This document shows positions 27,255 to 35,380 of a stretch of DNA of 64,000 bases, piece after piece. The DNA is from a virus: the IMG/VR virus record IMGVR_UViG_3300021142_000007, positions 1 to 64,000 of that record; one strand, given 5' to 3'. Under the pieces are notes generated by a model, which worked only from the letters and a program-made list of their open reading frames with translations, had not been told where the DNA came from and made no database searches. The translations under genes and the position numbers were made by a program. The stretch's first letter is position 1; the number at the start of each line of letters is the position of its first letter.

Positions 27255-27455
27255 TTACTTCTTGCTTTCTGTTAGTCTCTTAACTGAAGCTTCTAATTTC
27301 GCTATTTTGCTTTCCAAAACTGCTGTTTTTTCAGCGTTTTTCTTAGCTTGTTCGTTAATCCAATCTTTTTTTTGTTTAGCAACTGTTTCTGTAACGATGT
27401 TGTCAATCATATCTACTAATTGGCTTTCTTTGATGTTTACGGTCTTTTTTGACAT
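27255..27455 (-). CDS. Small coiled-coil protein with IKES N-terminal motif
   Basis: 66 residues, starting MSKKTVNIKESQLVDMID and continuing as an Ala/Lys/Glu-rich coiled coil. The IKESQ motif near the N terminus resembles KITESQ in three other genes here. A TATTTATT box lies about 35 bases upstream. Function unknown; a packaged small protein is possible. Confidence 0.72.
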   Translation of the reverse strand: MSKKTVNIKESQLVDMIDNIVTETVAKQKKDWINEQAKKNAEKTAVLESKIAKLEASVKRLTESKK

Positions 27456-27575
27456 GGGATAAGGTTTTATTAAAGCTTATTTTGTTATTAATAAATATAT
27501 AGATTTAGCAAAAAGACTCACCAACGGATAAAAAAATTATCCATCAATAAGTCTTTTAACTAAAAAGGATTTTAA

Positions 27576-28082
27576 TTAAAGAATATTATCGGCGCAATAT
27601 GAGCTTGCGAAAGCGTCTGGCTTAATCTTGAATTCATAACCCATACCTAGTATATAACCAACAGCTTGTTGCATAGCTTTGTTAGATTCAAACATTGGGT
27701 TTGGGTTTATATCCGCGTGAACTTCAAGAGGTATTTCATATAAATCCAAAAGCGAAGCAATTTCATATGCAACTTCTACAGACTTACCTACTTCATAAAT
27801 CATTCTCTCGTTTACAGCCTCTTTGTTTCTTGCTTTGAACTTATGAACGTGAGTTGATGCCATAACCAATCCACCACGACCCACTTCTACACCATCACCT
27901 AGGTCTTCGGTTCTAGCCAATATGATTACCGTAGCAAACTTATAGGCAGTACCATACTTTTGAGAGTCGGTACCCACAAATACTCTAAGCTTATAGCCTT
28001 TCTCGGTTTCCTCGTTTATGAGGTCTTCCAAGTATTCCAGTATTGGCTTTTTAATCACTTCGTTGTTTCTTTTCCATTCCAT
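27576..28082 (-). CDS. DUF458 (YkuK-like) RNase H-fold protein
   Basis: 168 residues. LRVFVGTDSQKYGTAYKFAT, GGLVMASTHVHKF and the VHADINPNP / QQAVGYILGMGYEFKIKPDA region match the DUF458/YkuK family, predicted to have an RNase H-like fold with conserved Asp residues (GTDSQ, HADIN). A nuclease role is predicted for the family but not shown. It stands alone between two terminators. No clear promoter box upstream. Confidence 0.85.
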   Translation of the reverse strand: MEWKRNNEVIKKPILEYLEDLINEETEKGYKLRVFVGTDSQKYGTAYKFATVIILARTEDLGDGVEVGRGGLVMASTHVHKFKARNKEAVNERMIYEVGKSVEVAYEIASLLDLYEIPLEVHADINPNPMFESNKAMQQAVGYILGMGYEFKIKPDAFASSYCADNIL

Positions 28083-28108
28083 AATTGTTTCGTTTAAAAC
28101 TTGTTATA

Positions 28109-28139
28109 TAAAAAAGGCCCTAGTTTAGCTAGGGCCTTG
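28109..28139 (-). terminator. Rho-independent terminator
   Basis: AAGGCCCTAG / CTAGGGCCTT followed on the minus strand by TTTTTTATAT, between the DUF458 gene and the LRR gene transcription unit boundary. Confidence 0.75.
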
Positions 28140-28142
28140 ATT

Positions 28143-29564
28143 TTAATTTATTGACGTTTGTGGTAACAAACGTTTTATCTTATCAAAATTATTAGCTCCT
28201 ATGTCTTCCTTATTTACACCAATTCTCACTAGCGACCCACCATTGCTTTTATCTAAATACGTCAACTCATCGGGTATTTCAGTAATCTGATTCCCGTTGA
28301 TATTCAAAAATTTTAAATTCGTTAACATACCTATTTCTTTTGGTAGCGTTTTTAATTTGTTATCTGTTAATGCCAAAATTTCAAGACTTTTCAAGGCTCC
28401 TATTGATGGATGAATTTCGACTAGTTTTGCGCTCGTTATTATAAGCGTTTCTAGCTCTTTAAACCTTGATATGTCTGGAAGCTTTGGTATCTCCTTTTTC
28501 ATTATCCTAATAATCGGCGTTTCTTCAGGAAACAACTCAAAATAGCTTTCGGTAAAACCGAACTGTATCAGATAGTCAAGATATATATTTGTTTCTATAC
28601 CTTGTTTGTTAGTCTTAGCCATTTCCATCAATTCCTCGTAAAAGAAATTGCTTAAGCCTTCGCTCTGAGATAAAACGCTTTCAAAAATGCTAACGTTTTG
28701 TCCGTTCTTTCTATCTTTTAGTTGCCTTGTCTCAAAGTGTATTTGAAACAATTCATCCGATTCACCAGAGAAAAACCTATTATCTATAATGATATAAATA
28801 TCTGAGTTTTTCCCATTGGGTTTTCTATTATTTTCGGTATATGATTTAAACATACCGTTACCCTCTCTTGCCGTACACCAGTTCGCAAACTTGTCGAAGA
28901 CAACGCTGGCAGCTGTGGTCTTGGGAATATAAAGCGTAAACTTCCTATCCCTTACTGGTATCAAGGCTTGACCGCCATCAACATACTTCTTTAGCGTTCT
29001 TTCGATAGCACTTGGTTCACGTTCAATGAACGGGTCAACCGCATCAAATAATTGCGCCAGTGATTGATACTGGTTTATATTCGTAGGGTCGGTCACATGC
29101 TTCAAGCTATAACTTGCAGTTGACAAATCCTTGAACTTCTTTTTTCTCTTGTTATCTTCAAATAACAAGAGATAATTGCTGGCTTGCGGTAAGTCTTCGT
29201 CCACAAATCTTATCGCCGCTTCTACGCTTGTAACATCCCCAGCCTTAAGCAACCTAACAAATACATTAAGCATCCATTGAAGATACATCTTGTTTTCGGT
29301 TGGGTCAGCACTAATCATATCTGAAAAAACACTATCAGATACGCTGGTCTTAATCAAAAAACGATTCTTTTCGTTCTTCTTGCTTGAAATTAATGCGATA
29401 ACAGAATCCTTAGCGTTTTTTATCGGTCTCGTTTCGTAGCCCTCTTTTTTCAATTCGGAAAGCTTAACCTCAATAGGACTCGAACCATTATCACTTGATG
29501 TTTCAAATACATCAAATGTCTTGGCCAAAAACGTAAGTCTATCTGTTATGTTATTATTTTTCAT
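28143..29564 (-). CDS. Leucine-rich-repeat protein
   Basis: 473 residues from MKNNNITDRLTFL; the promoter box at 29578-29585 lies inside the longer frame, so the inner ATG is chosen. The first 330 residues are a globular charged region with CTAREGNGMFKSY and IYIIIDNRFF, not recognised. Residues about 370-450 contain three or four LRRs (FKELETLIITSAKLVEIHPS, LKSLEILALTDNKLKTLPKE, LTNLKFLNINGNQITEIPDE). LRRs bind proteins; the partner is unknown. It lacks a signal peptide, so it acts inside the cell. Early-type promoter in a late region is notable. Confidence 0.85.
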   Translation of the reverse strand: MKNNNITDRLTFLAKTFDVFETSSDNGSSPIEVKLSELKKEGYETRPIKNAKDSVIALISSKKNEKNRFLIKTSVSDSVFSDMISADPTENKMYLQWMLNVFVRLLKAGDVTSVEAAIRFVDEDLPQASNYLLLFEDNKRKKKFKDLSTASYSLKHVTDPTNINQYQSLAQLFDAVDPFIEREPSAIERTLKKYVDGGQALIPVRDRKFTLYIPKTTAASVVFDKFANWCTAREGNGMFKSYTENNRKPNGKNSDIYIIIDNRFFSGESDELFQIHFETRQLKDRKNGQNVSIFESVLSQSEGLSNFFYEELMEMAKTNKQGIETNIYLDYLIQFGFTESYFELFPEETPIIRIMKKEIPKLPDISRFKELETLIITSAKLVEIHPSIGALKSLEILALTDNKLKTLPKEIGMLTNLKFLNINGNQITEIPDELTYLDKSNGGSLVRIGVNKEDIGANNFDKIKRLLPQTSIN

Positions 29565-29577
29565 ATTAAACAATACA

Positions 29578-29608
29578 CAAAGGTACGTAATATTTTTCAA
29601 ATAGACAA
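29578..29608 (-). promoter_or_regulatory. Host-type promoter of the LRR gene
   Basis: Minus strand TTG, 20-base spacer, TACCTTTG at 29578-29585, ending 13 bases before the ATG at 29564. Confidence 0.75.
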
Positions 29609-29611
29609 GGT

Positions 29612-29956
29612 TTACAACAAAAATCTTTTAAAGAAGTCTTCTTCCAAGTATTCTTCGATTCTAGCCTTAAGTCCCCAAGCCAAAGAATTCAAGTTATCTG
29701 ATTCTTTTTCAATTATGCTCAAGATAACCTCGTTAGGGTCTTCGCCGTCTGTTAGTCTGTATTTTATTTCCTTTAAATAATGGTCCTTGCCACTATTTAT
29801 CAAGTCTTCTAGTATTAAGCTATATATTTCCCATCTTTCAGTATGTTCCTCGTCAAGCGTGTTAATCAAGTTTTTTACATGTTGGCTATAAGCCTTGTCA
29901 AGAGTCGTTCTCTTACTATGACTAGGGTTTAATAAGAGTATATTAGGTCCCATCAT
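29612..29956 (-). CDS. Hypothetical helical protein, paralogue of 31034-31354
   Basis: 114 residues, helical. YRLTDGEDPNEVILSIIE resembles YKLTEDENPNDMVIEAIE in the gene at 31034-31354, in the same position before a C-terminal helix, so the two are related. Two ATG codons are adjacent at the start. A late box is 29 bases upstream. Function unknown. Confidence 0.72.
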   Translation of the reverse strand: MMGPNILLLNPSHSKRTTLDKAYSQHVKNLINTLDEEHTERWEIYSLILEDLINSGKDHYLKEIKYRLTDGEDPNEVILSIIEKESDNLNSLAWGLKARIEEYLEEDFFKRFLL

Positions 29957-29985
29957 TGTAATATTTAATAGTAGTCGTTATTTAC

Positions 29986-29993
29986 TATAAATA
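29986..29993 (-). promoter_or_regulatory. Late-type box TATTTATA
   Basis: Exact octamer on the coding strand, 29 bases before the ATG at 29956, in the short gap after the heptosyltransferase gene. Confidence 0.5.
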
Positions 29994-29996
29994 TCT

Positions 29997-31034
29997 TTAA
30001 ACCAGCAATTCACCTAACTTTTTCAATACCGTTTCAACATCAGTAACCTCAACAGCTTCATAGTCAACACCATTTAATTTATTGGCACAAAACCTAGTGA
30101 TATTCGTATGAAATTCATGCCAAGTTGGTGTTACATCGCTTATCATCACCACAGGTGTTCCAACGGCCCAAGCAAGCCAACTTAACCCAGAACTCACCCC
30201 TAAATGCATCTTGGCATTCATTATTTCAAACGCTCTATTGGTAAGCGGTATATTCCCTGTATGGTCAATAACATCGGTCAAATTGGTTGGTTCTTTTGAT
30301 ATCACAATAACTTCATAACCCTTGCTTTTTATGAAGTCAACTACCTTTTTCCATCCATCAATACATTTCCATTCTTTGGTATTGGCACTACCAAATTCTG
30401 CTATGGTAACATATTTTTTATCGACCCTAACGTCTTCAGGAAACATTTTGGTTAAGTCTGGTCTTATTTCCGTGTGTTCTAAGCCTAGTATGCTTGATGC
30501 AACGTGTTGTAACGCCGTTTCGTTTGACTTAACTGGCGAGTAATGAGGGTTTTCATCATTGCTGGCCCCTATATAGTATTGCGCATATATGTTTTCTATT
30601 ATTGTATTTGGTTTAACGAACATGATGTCTGGATAATTCTCAACAAATAAATCATTGAAAAAGGTTGAACATATTACGTTACACTCATGCTTGTCTTTGA
30701 ACGCTTGAACATACGGAATCCATGCTATATTATCACCCAGCGCATAAGCGTCCATCTTTATGAACACGTTCTTTCCTTTAAGCGAAAATAAGTCTTTAAA
30801 TACTAGGCTGCCGTTTTCATCAAAAATAAATACGCCCCATGAAGTATACCATTGATTGGCATTTGCCATTATTACTTGATTGTTCCTACACGTCCCAGAA
30901 CTAATAAGGTGTTGGGTTTGTGTGTCTATAAAGGCTACGGTGTATTCTTTATCTTCGTTACCTTTAATCGTAACTCTAGGCGCATTACCTTCTTTTGGCA
31001 GCGTTGTGACATAACTTACTTTAAAACTATTCAT
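29997..31034 (-). CDS. GT9 heptosyltransferase-like glycosyltransferase (autotransporter Aah/TibC type)
   Basis: 345 residues. GDNIAWIPYVQAFKDKHECNV then CSTFFNDLF, YIGASNDEN, and a C-terminal nucleotide-sugar region (TKEWKCIDGWKKVVDFIKS, MHLGVSSGLSWLAWAVGTPV, FCANKLNG) match the O-heptosyltransferases that modify bacterial autotransporters. The expected reaction is transfer of a sugar, usually heptose, from an ADP-activated donor to protein. The acceptor here is unknown; a virion or host surface protein is possible. It shares a TGATG overlap with the upstream small gene. Confidence 0.85.
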   Translation of the reverse strand: MNSFKVSYVTTLPKEGNAPRVTIKGNEDKEYTVAFIDTQTQHLISSGTCRNNQVIMANANQWYTSWGVFIFDENGSLVFKDLFSLKGKNVFIKMDAYALGDNIAWIPYVQAFKDKHECNVICSTFFNDLFVENYPDIMFVKPNTIIENIYAQYYIGASNDENPHYSPVKSNETALQHVASSILGLEHTEIRPDLTKMFPEDVRVDKKYVTIAEFGSANTKEWKCIDGWKKVVDFIKSKGYEVIVISKEPTNLTDVIDHTGNIPLTNRAFEIMNAKMHLGVSSGLSWLAWAVGTPVVMISDVTPTWHEFHTNITRFCANKLNGVDYEAVEVTDVETVLKKLGELLV

Positions 31035-31354
31035 CAGAAATTCTTTATCTTATAATATAGTCTTTCAAGTTCTGGAGTAAATGTTTTTATATCTTCTATG
31101 GCCTCGATTACCATATCATTTGGGTTTTCATCTTCGGTGAGCTTATATAGTAATTCTTTCACCTTAAGCATGTCTTTCAGAGAGTATTTGATTTCAAGAA
31201 TTATTTGGTTATACGTAGCCCATTGGCTTCTTTTTACCAAGGGACCATCAACAAGTTTTTCGGTTATAACATCTTCGTATTGATGCTCCAGAATGCTATC
31301 GAAATTGCCATAGCGTTTTCTTAATTCTTCTCGTATTTTAACCTTCAGGTTCAT
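31034..31354 (-). CDS. Hypothetical helical protein, paralogue of 29612-29956
   Basis: 106 residues, helical, with KIREELRKRYG near the start and YKLTEDENPNDMVIEAIE shared with 29612-29956. It is coupled to the glycosyltransferase by an overlapping stop and start. Function unknown. Confidence 0.72.
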   Translation of the reverse strand: MNLKVKIREELRKRYGNFDSILEHQYEDVITEKLVDGPLVKRSQWATYNQIILEIKYSLKDMLKVKELLYKLTEDENPNDMVIEAIEDIKTFTPELERLYYKIKNF

Positions 31355-31356
31355 GG

Positions 31357-31698
31357 CTATTTCATTGATACGGTCTTTGATAACATATATTCATCTGTTA
31401 TCTTTCCGCTAACCCAATCACGAATAACTTGTTTGGTAAATTCTTCGCCCATCTTGTACTTGTATTTCAAATACTCATAAAGTGACTTGGGACTTATAAC
31501 TTCTTTATCCGCATTTACTTGAATCATCGGTCTTTCAAAATACTCACCACCTTCACGCATATATTTTTTGATTGGCGTGTAGTTTTTATCCAAATCAGCC
31601 TTCATCTCTTTAACCATGTATGAATGAGCTGTTGTTTCGTTTAACTTGGTCTGTAAACGGCTGAATTGACTTTCTGTTATGATTATTTTCTTCTTCAT
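31357..31698 (-). CDS. Hypothetical protein with ITESQ N-terminal motif
   Basis: 113 residues starting MKKKIIITESQFSRLQTKLNE, a terminal motif shared with the genes at 33117 and 33569. The rest is helical and basic. The motif contains ITE and LNE, both (I/L)xE sites. An exact late box is 3 bases upstream of the ATG. A packaged internal protein is a reasonable guess; no family recognised. Confidence 0.75.
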   Translation of the reverse strand: MKKKIIITESQFSRLQTKLNETTAHSYMVKEMKADLDKNYTPIKKYMREGGEYFERPMIQVNADKEVISPKSLYEYLKYKYKMGEEFTKQVIRDWVSGKITDEYMLSKTVSMK

Positions 31699-31701
31699 AT
31701 C

Positions 31702-31709
31702 TATAAATA
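31702..31709 (-). promoter_or_regulatory. Late-type box TATTTATA
   Basis: Exact octamer on the coding strand, 3 bases before the ATG at 31698, so the transcript would be leaderless. Confidence 0.5.
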
Positions 31710-31722
31710 TTCCGATAAAAAT

Positions 31723-31746
31723 AAAAGGCCCTTATCGGGCCTTCTT
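31723..31746 (-). terminator. Rho-independent terminator
   Basis: AAGGCCC / GGGCCTT followed on the minus strand by TTTATTTTT, directly after the thioredoxin stop. Confidence 0.8.
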
Positions 31747-32061
31747 TTATGCTAATAATTCATTTATCTTAGCTTGGATATTTTCTTTGGTTGCAAGCCC
31801 TACTAGCTTATGTGCTACCTTTCCATTTTTGAAGAATATCATGGTTGGAACACCTCTAATACCCAATTCAACAGCGGTTTCTTTGTTTTCATCAACATTG
31901 ATTTTTACAATCTTTGCTTTCGTGTTTTCATCGGTCAACTTATCTATGATTGGAGCTAGTGCTTTACATGGACCACACCATGTAGCATGAAAATCTGCCA
32001 ATACGACTTCGTTGTTATTTATTAGTTCGGTTAATTCGGTTGCGTTAATGTCTTTACTCAT
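31747..32061 (-). CDS. trxA: Thioredoxin
   Basis: 104 residues from MSKDINATELTEL; the upstream in-frame ATG would include the late box, so the inner one is used. The active site is ATWCGPCK, with the cis-Pro motif RGVPTMIFF and the FKNGK strand, all standard. It reduces protein disulfides in the cytoplasm. In phages it may supply ribonucleotide reductase or act as a polymerase factor; neither partner is visible here. Confidence 0.95.
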   Translation of the reverse strand: MSKDINATELTELINNNEVVLADFHATWCGPCKALAPIIDKLTDENTKAKIVKINVDENKETAVELGIRGVPTMIFFKNGKVAHKLVGLATKENIQAKINELLA

Positions 32062-32090
32062 TTTAAAAATTTTTTTATTATTGTTATAGT

Positions 32091-32098
32091 TATAAATA
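32091..32098 (-). promoter_or_regulatory. Late-type box TATTTATA
   Basis: Exact octamer on the coding strand, 29 bases before the thioredoxin ATG at 32061. Confidence 0.5.
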
Positions 32099-32122
32099 TA
32101 CAAAAAGATTCTTAAAAAATCA

Positions 32123-32374
32123 ATGACGGATTCAGAAATAATTTGGAAATACCTTTCAGGATTGATACAAGATGACCACTTGGTTGTTTACTTGTATTGC
32201 TGTGGACAAAAATTTAGCCAAGAAAACGCTAAAAAAAAGGTATTTGATGATATATACCCTGTATTTAAAAAAGCAATGCCAGATAGCCTACTGAAAACCA
32301 GCATAAAGGCCTTCTTGGACTACAAGAAAACACAATACATAAATGCTGAAATTACCGTCAAATCAATTTATTGA
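32123..32374 (+). CDS. Hypothetical protein (83 aa)
   Basis: Small helical protein with LVVYLYCCGQKFSQENAKKK. It is convergent with the next gene, overlapping by 17 bases. No promoter motif is clear upstream. Function unknown. Confidence 0.68.
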   Translation: MTDSEIIWKYLSGLIQDDHLVVYLYCCGQKFSQENAKKKVFDDIYPVFKKAMPDSLLKTSIKAFLDYKKTQYINAEITVKSIY

Positions 32375-32681
32375 TGTCGTCATTTATCGGTAAGCAAGAC
32401 TTCATTTGACGTACTGGTGATTCAAAGATTAAATACTTTTCTTGAATAAAGAATTTGTAGATATAGTCTACGCTCATTTGACGGTCAAATGCGAATAGCT
32501 TACCGATAACCTTAGCAATGAATAAGACTTGAGACTCAACAACCTTATCGATATCATTGTTCTCCAGCTTTATTTTTATTATCCTACAGAAGTTTAAATA
32601 TGTGCTATATCTCGTCTTTTCAAAGATACCATAAGACGATTCACATATATTCATATAAACATGGTTTTCAAATTTTCTCAT
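32358..32681 (-). CDS. Hypothetical protein (107 aa)
   Basis: Starts at the ATG of MRKFENHVYMNIC; the upstream TTG two codons earlier is less likely. Helical with aromatic residues and several Cys. Divergent from the gene at 32701. Function unknown. Confidence 0.7.
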   Translation of the reverse strand: MRKFENHVYMNICESSYGIFEKTRYSTYLNFCRIIKIKLENNDIDKVVESQVLFIAKVIGKLFAFDRQMSVDYIYKFFIQEKYLIFESPVRQMKSCLPINDDINKLI

Positions 32682-32700
32682 TTGCAAGATATTTATTGAT

Positions 32701-32955
32701 ATGTATACACAGTATGAAAAAGACTTTATATTAAGGTTTCTTGTTAAGAATTATCCAGTTATTAGATACAAAAACGGTGTCCACTTCAAGAGAGCCATCA
32801 ACACTGGGTTTCATGTTTATTTCCTTAGCGAAGAAGACTCATATGATAAATTGAGATATGAATTAGCTTCTTTATTGAACATTATATTTGGTTATGAAGA
32901 ACCATTCTTAATGCCTATCGTAGATAAGTACTTACCATCAAAGCGCAAAAAGTAA
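32701..32955 (+). CDS. Hypothetical protein (84 aa)
   Basis: Basic/aromatic alpha-beta protein (MYTQYEKDFILRFLVKNYPV) ending in a KRKK tail. It overlaps a small minus-strand gene at its 3' end. Function unknown. Confidence 0.7.
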   Translation: MYTQYEKDFILRFLVKNYPVIRYKNGVHFKRAINTGFHVYFLSEEDSYDKLRYELASLLNIIFGYEEPFLMPIVDKYLPSKRKK

Positions 32956-33067
32956 TTATTTTTTTTATATTACTTAGTATAATCATCAATGGTGTTAGTG
33001 TAAAAAACAATATGCTTGGATGTCCTTCACCACATAATCCAAATAAGTGTTTAATAATTTCTGTCAT
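32915..33067 (-). CDS. Small membrane protein (50 aa)
   Basis: Begins MTEIIKHLFGLCGEGHPSIL and has one hydrophobic segment (ILFFTLTPLMIILSNI). A perfect host-type promoter ends 17 bases before the ATG, which is the main reason to call it. It overlaps the end of the plus-strand gene by 41 bases. Short proteins starting with LFGLCGE-HPS and a membrane helix recur in Bacteroidota phages as far as I recall. Function unknown. Confidence 0.68.
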   Translation of the reverse strand: MTEIIKHLFGLCGEGHPSILFFTLTPLMIILSNIKKIITFCALMVSTYLR

Positions 33068-33084
33068 GTATCTTTAATTTGATA

Positions 33085-33115
33085 CAAAGGTACGGAATTT
33101 TTTTGACAATGTCAA
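33085..33115 (-). promoter_or_regulatory. Host-type promoter
   Basis: Minus strand TTG, 20-base spacer, TACCTTTG at 33085-33092, upstream of the small membrane protein. Confidence 0.75.
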
Positions 33116-33116
33116 A

Positions 33117-33563
33117 TTAAAATGTCTGCGTTCCAACTTCGACTCTCCTGAAATCCTTGAATACATCAGCACTATCGTTACTTGTGTATCTATCAGAAAC
33201 ATCCTCTAGGTCACTAAGCATCAAGGCCAACGTATCTATCTTAGGACTTACCTTATCCCTAGCGTTGTACATCTGCATGTCAAAATTGTCCTCTGGAAGA
33301 GTTTCTATATACGCTGAACACTCATCATAGGCTTTATCAACCAATCCCTCAATACTACTTAATTCTTTTTTTAACTTAGGTATTAAATTATTGTCGTGTA
33401 TTATCTCATCTACGCTTAATACTAGTATCTTTCCGTATAATTTATTAACCTCAATAGCAAGCTTATTACATAATGCTATGAATTTGGTTAATGGATTTTG
33501 CGCTTCTTCTTCTTTCATGAAACCTAAACGCATGGCCTGGCTTTCTGTAATCTTAATTTTCAT
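33117..33563 (-). CDS. Hypothetical protein with KITESQ N-terminal motif
   Basis: 148 residues starting MKIKITESQAMRLGFMKEEE. Helical and acidic, no membrane segment. It lies 5 bases after the next gene (33569-33937), which starts with nearly the same residues, so the motif is duplicated in adjacent genes. Possible packaged protein; function unknown. Confidence 0.74.
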   Translation of the reverse strand: MKIKITESQAMRLGFMKEEEAQNPLTKFIALCNKLAIEVNKLYGKILVLSVDEIIHDNNLIPKLKKELSSIEGLVDKAYDECSAYIETLPEDNFDMQMYNARDKVSPKIDTLALMLSDLEDVSDRYTSNDSADVFKDFRRVEVGTQTF

Positions 33564-33568
33564 GTCTT

Positions 33569-33937
33569 TTATTTTTGTTTAATTATCAATTCGCCTAATG
33601 CTTCCAACTTACCAACTAATTCTTGAAATGCTATTTGTTCTATATTCATAGAGTCTTTGGTTGATGAGTATAACTTTTCTAGTAATTTTTTATATTCAGC
33701 TTTGGCTTCATCTAGCTCCATCTTTCCGCTGGCGGCTTTTTTATAATAGGGTAATTTTACCTTGAAATGATGATATGTTAACATAGAAGGACCACCTTTC
33801 TTTTCAGCGTTATCAGCTATCTTTTCGGCACCATTCAAACGAGTTTCAGCAAATTCTTCGAATGCATCTAGCGTCTTTGCTTCCAATAAAGCATTCATCG
33901 TTCTTTTATACTGTTCTTCGGTTATTTTAATCTTCAT
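33569..33937 (-). CDS. Hypothetical protein with KITEEQ N-terminal motif
   Basis: 122 residues starting MKIKITEEQYKRTMNALLEAK; helical and Lys/Glu rich. First gene of a two-gene operon with 33117-33563. An exact late box is 12 bases upstream. Function unknown. Confidence 0.74.
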   Translation of the reverse strand: MKIKITEEQYKRTMNALLEAKTLDAFEEFAETRLNGAEKIADNAEKKGGPSMLTYHHFKVKLPYYKKAASGKMELDEAKAEYKKLLEKLYSSTKDSMNIEQIAFQELVGKLEALGELIIKQK

Positions 33938-33949
33938 GTCTTTTTTTAG

Positions 33950-33957
33950 TATAAATA
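33950..33957 (-). promoter_or_regulatory. Late-type box TATTTATA
   Basis: Exact octamer on the coding strand, 12 bases before the ATG at 33937. It lies almost against a plus-strand host-type promoter. Confidence 0.5.
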
Positions 33958-33959
33958 TC

Positions 33960-33989
33960 TTGATTTCTCAAAAATTTTTAGTATATTTG
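33960..33989 (+). promoter_or_regulatory. Host-type promoter
   Basis: TTG at 33960, 19-base spacer, TATATTTG at 33982-33989, only 3 bases before the ATG at 33993. Confidence 0.65.
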
Positions 33990-33992
33990 ATT

Positions 33993-34460
33993 ATGGCAAA
34001 TCTTAATTTTAAAAAAGACCTAGAACTATCTAGCGTAGGTGAACTAAAGGTAAAAGAATTTTTGGAATCGAAAGGATGCATTTACCAAGCTTCCAACAAC
34101 GATAATAAGTTTGATTTGAAGATGACCAAAAATAATAAAGATACAACATACGAAATAAAAACCGACTTCAAGTGCGCTCCGCTTTTTGATACTGGAAACC
34201 TATTTATTGAGTATGAATGCCGTAACCGACCTTCTGGTATTAGCGTAACACAAGCTGATTGGTTTGTAACACATTTCCTTTATCTCGATGAATTATGGTT
34301 CATAAAGAGCGAAGACCTCAAAAAACTTATATTCGATAATAATTTTCCAGTATTTATCGATGCTGGTGATATAAACAGCGAAACCAAGGGTTACCTAATA
34401 AACAGAAAAAATTATCGAAACTACTTTCATGTCTACAAAACCCAAACAACTACTAATTGA
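33993..34460 (+). CDS. PD-(D/E)XK nuclease-like protein
   Basis: 155 residues from MANLNFKKDLELSS; the longer frame would include the promoter. The N terminus ELSSVGELKVKEFLESKG and the core DNKFDLKM, then TYEIKTDF, give the D-(x)n-ExK signature of the PD-(D/E)XK fold (Asp and Glu-x-Lys). VTQADWFVTHF is a typical later motif of this group. Substrate unknown. It overlaps the HNH gene start by 32 bases, suggesting joint expression. Confidence 0.78.
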   Translation: MANLNFKKDLELSSVGELKVKEFLESKGCIYQASNNDNKFDLKMTKNNKDTTYEIKTDFKCAPLFDTGNLFIEYECRNRPSGISVTQADWFVTHFLYLDELWFIKSEDLKKLIFDNNFPVFIDAGDINSETKGYLINRKNYRNYFHVYKTQTTTN

Positions 34461-35022
34461 ACTAATCCCCAAAACCTGTCACTTCAGCAATGTCCGAACA
34501 ACCGTTTCCGCTAAGGACTGGGACACCATAAGACTAATATCATACGAAGCCGCTGGCCATAAGTGCGAAATATGCGGAGACTCTGGCCTTAATCAAGGTT
34601 ATAAGCACAGAGTTGAATGCCACGAAATATGGGAATATGATGACGAAAAACACGTTCAAAAATTAGTGGGTCTCATATCCCTATGCCCTACGTGCCACCA
34701 AGTAAAACACTTCGGACGAGCAGTCATGATTGGAAAGAAAACCATCTGCGTCAAACAAATGGCTAAGGTAAATAAGTGGACACTAGCTAGGGTGGAACAA
34801 CATATCCTAGAATCATTTTCGGTGTATTCTGAGCGTTCTAAGCACGAATGGCTGCTGGATATATCAATGCTGGCTAAACCGCCCTATAACATCGTTCTAA
34901 AGCCTCAAAAAAAAAGAATATTCGAGGTTAAGAAATACAAGAAAAAGAAAGCAACCAAAAAGAAAACAGCCGCTAAAAAAGCAGCTGCTAAAAAGACCAA
35001 CAAGCGTCCTAAGAAACGCTAG
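34429..35022 (+). CDS. HNH nuclease-like protein with a histone H1-like tail
   Basis: 197 residues. Residues 35-100 hold a zinc-type HNH module: HKCEICGD, VECHEIWEY and SLCPTCHQVKHFG (two CxxC pairs and the His residues). The C-terminal 35 residues are almost only Lys and Ala (KKKATKKKTAAKKAAAKK), as in histone H1 tails, and should bind DNA non-specifically. It overlaps the PD-(D/E)XK gene, so two nucleases are co-expressed. Target unknown. Confidence 0.82.
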   Translation: MSTKPKQLLIELIPKTCHFSNVRTTVSAKDWDTIRLISYEAAGHKCEICGDSGLNQGYKHRVECHEIWEYDDEKHVQKLVGLISLCPTCHQVKHFGRAVMIGKKTICVKQMAKVNKWTLARVEQHILESFSVYSERSKHEWLLDISMLAKPPYNIVLKPQKKRIFEVKKYKKKKATKKKTAAKKAAAKKTNKRPKKR

Positions 35023-35380
35023 TTAGCATATTTTCTTGGTACCAGATAACAAACTTAACAACAAGCTTCCAAGCTGCTTGTATATCCGATTGTTCTTGTG
35101 TGATGTATTCTGCATGACTAAATGAAAAGTGCTTATAGAACTTGCCACCACTTTCAACCGTACAAGACACATAGGTCTTAAAGATGGCAAACTGTGTTGC
35201 CTTGTTAAGAGAATTTATCTTTCTTATTACTGGCATCAAAGAATCCCAAGAAGTATCATAACTAAATGATACTGCTGAAAAGGTCTGAGAAGCATTGTTG
35301 GGGTTTAATAAAAATCCCTTATGATACTCCCAACCCATGAACTTAGCTATTTCTATGTTATTTTGTGTTATTTCGTTCAT
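35009..35380 (-). CDS. Hypothetical protein (123 aa)
   Basis: Start at MNEITQNNIEIAKFMGW, sharing TAATG with the previous gene. The segment IEIAKFMGWEYHKG and the following beta region are seen in many small phage proteins of unknown role. It converges with the HNH gene by 14 bases. Function unknown. Confidence 0.73.
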   Translation of the reverse strand: MNEITQNNIEIAKFMGWEYHKGFLLNPNNASQTFSAVSFSYDTSWDSLMPVIRKINSLNKATQFAIFKTYVSCTVESGGKFYKHFSFSHAEYITQEQSDIQAAWKLVVKFVIWYQENMLTSVS

